Assembly: GCA_028023455.1 (NCBI GenBank) | Contig: JAQFVV010012575.1 | Coordinates: forward strand, 1,666,517-1,730,516 | Direction of reading: 5' to 3' | Source: Epiperipatus broadwayi | Lineage: Eukaryota > Onychophora > Udeonychophora > Euonychophora > Peripatidae | Length of the DNA stretch: 64,000 bases | Part shown: one piece after another, positions 62,406-64,000 of the stretch | Layout of the letters: each line of letters begins with the position of its first letter | How positions within the stretch are numbered: the first letter of the stretch is position 1 | Position numbers and translations under genes: made by a program | Notes under the pieces: model-generated | Told to the model about the DNA's origin: nothing | The model's input: the letters and a program-made list of their open reading frames with translations, nothing else | The model's database searches: none

Positions 62406-62619
62406 AAGCAGATATATTAATCTTTAACTGAGGTTTAAAGTTTATATCTGTGCTAGAGATAATCTCTAGTTTCGAAAAAATGATTAATAATAATCATTAG
62501 TGTATTTATCTGAAATGGATTGCGTCAAAGTTGTGAGTGGAGGGAGTTTGACAATGGTAAATGAAAATGTAACAATTTACTCTAGATAAATACTTTGCAT
62601 ATAATAGAGATATATATGA

Positions 62620-62705
62620 CAGATAGTGACCTGGGCCAATTGATGAGTGCTGGTTCAACACAAAATACATCTTGGGGGGTCGTTTGTCTTTTATTATATC
62701 TTTAT
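62620..62705 (-). repeat. Half-copy of family 1 foldback loop
   Basis: GAGTGCTGGTTCAACACAAA...TCGTTTGTCTTTT corresponds, complemented, to the AAGATAAATAATC...CATGCTAAACCAGCACTC segment of the 61.3-kb palindrome, with many changes. Confidence 0.6.
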
Positions 62706-62709
62706 TTAT

Positions 62710-64000
62710 ATGAATTTGAAAAGAATTGGGGAAGTGTGGAGGTGTTTATTATATCTATACAGAAATATTATAATCTAATGAATGACTAATAAAAATTATT
62801 AAGATTATTTTAAAATGGAGAATTTCTGAAAGTACTTTCTTATGATAATTAAAGTTGGAAAATCATTTAATATAATCAAATTAATTTACCCATTAGTTAA
62901 TACGATTAATGAAAAGAAAACCACTTTATACATGCACCTATTGCAAATTTTATCGAAATATTGTAGCTAAACATTTATCCTGAGACAACATTTTACGATT
63001 TAATGTTTTTGTTTCCCCTAATACCGGATATCTTTTTCAATTTTGTAATATAAACATTCGTGAATACATCCTTTGTTTACGCGTTTATTATTAAATCGTG
63101 TCGGCGTTTAAAACAAAATAACATTATTTTCGATTTTATTTAACTTCTTTCCAAAGTAATTTTTTTTCCAAACGCTTTCTTGCCTATTTAGTTTAACCGA
63201 ACGTAATTTTTTTTTGTTATTGAAATAATTTTTAGACTGTCTAGCAACTCAAACACACAGACAATTTATACAAATATTATTAAATAATTCAGCCCATTGT
63301 ATTTTACATTAATAAATTCTAAGAAAAAATCTTATTGAATTTTAATAAAAACCATTAATAACTTTCATTTTTCGATTTATTTGAATATTTAAACATTAAT
63401 TAGATTGCAGACTAAAATGTAAATAACAAAATCAATTTTAATATTTAATTAATCAACTTCATTTTTTTTTTTTAAAAAAAAAACTTTACTATTCAGATTT
63501 AATACGAATCAACTATTTAAAAAAATGTGATTTAAGATTATCAAATAAAGATAACAACAAAAAAAACAGTCTAGTGATGCGATGCAATGCGCTATGGCTT
63601 CTCCTTTATCGGAGTCAGGAATCTCTCAGCCATTATGCCCAGAGAAACCTGTTAGCCCACCTTCCCTTCCCTTTTCATTCCCATCTCAAGTTTTTCCTAT
63701 ATTCTTCTCTATCCTATTTCATTTAATTTCCGCAACATCATCTTTGTCCATTCTATGGCCTTTATATCTAGATCCCTCTTATCTCTTTCCAAACCCTGCA
63801 TAAAAACCAAGAACCCACTTTCTGTATAATCACTTTGTTTATATTTATTCTCCCACAACGTCATTATGGCAGAAAAAATAACTGTTGCACTACCTATCAT
63901 GCAACTTAATACAGAAGAAGCTTAGCAATTTTTTCAAGCAAACTTAAGATTTTTTAAATTAACCGTCTAGCCATCCAATTATAATCATCATCATTATTTC
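62710..64000. other. AT-rich DNA, GC-richer CT-rich block at 63570-63830
   Basis: No gene supported. The CT-rich block has a 73-codon frame of Ser/Pro/Phe-rich sequence. An ATG at 63866 opens MAEKITVALPIMQLNTEEA before a stop, which resembles the start of some retroelement Gag proteins. The window ends before this can be tested. Confidence 0.35.

Overview
The window looks like AT-rich, repeat-dominated DNA from a metazoan nuclear genome. The evidence is eukaryotic: an RTE-type non-LTR retrotransposon, tRNA-derived SINEs with target-site duplications, hAT and mariner transposase remnants, Penelope-like fragments, short (TA)n and (CA)n tracts, and no bacterial-style gene packing. I cannot name the species. 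Molluscs, flatworms, cnidarians and arthropods all carry such mixtures. I found no convincing host protein-coding gene or intact host RNA gene. The only long coding region is the retrotransposon ORF.

Layout. 0-5 kb: a 5'-truncated RTE copy (484-780), a long unremarkable AT-rich stretch, then a TATA/initiator promoter-like block with a downstream primer-binding-site-like motif, suggesting an LTR. 5-11.3 kb: a tRNA-headed repeat, a 128-bp tandem array, a ~2-kb repeat with TGTAAC/GTTACA ends, and three copies of a SINE (family 1) carrying a hammerhead-like core. 14-18 kb: a short SINE with a 19-bp duplication, a near-perfect 350-bp palindrome and a fourth SINE-1 copy. 20.4-23.2 kb: a second ~2-kb TGTAAC element, split by a palindromic foldback. 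24.8-27.4 kb: a 2.6-kb inverted-repeat element with TA flanks. 28.9-29.7 kb: a foldback with a decayed hAT element at its centre.

31.2-34.3 kb: an apparently full-length RTE retrotransposon on the minus strand, with intact endonuclease and reverse transcriptase motifs and a candidate 12-bp target-site duplication. 38.9-44.5 kb: a cluster of related foldbacks, including a 2.9-kb element built from inverted arrays of a ~460-bp unit. 45.2-46.04 kb: a 426-bp tandem duplication carrying a Penelope-like GIY-YIG-type fragment. 47.46 kb: a (TTA)n microsatellite. 49.5-56 kb: more short SINEs, a third TGTAAC element with an inner foldback, and two palindromes of the 21-kb family. 58.9-62.7 kb: nested foldbacks, a mariner pseudogene and more members of the palindrome family.

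The main theme is an unusual density of long palindromic (foldback) elements, at least a dozen, falling into a few sequence families that share internal cassettes and are nested with SINEs. The RTE element is the only plausible autonomous source of mobilising enzyme seen here. Whether it drives the SINEs is unknown, since their tails are A-rich and its tail is a TGA/ATG repeat.
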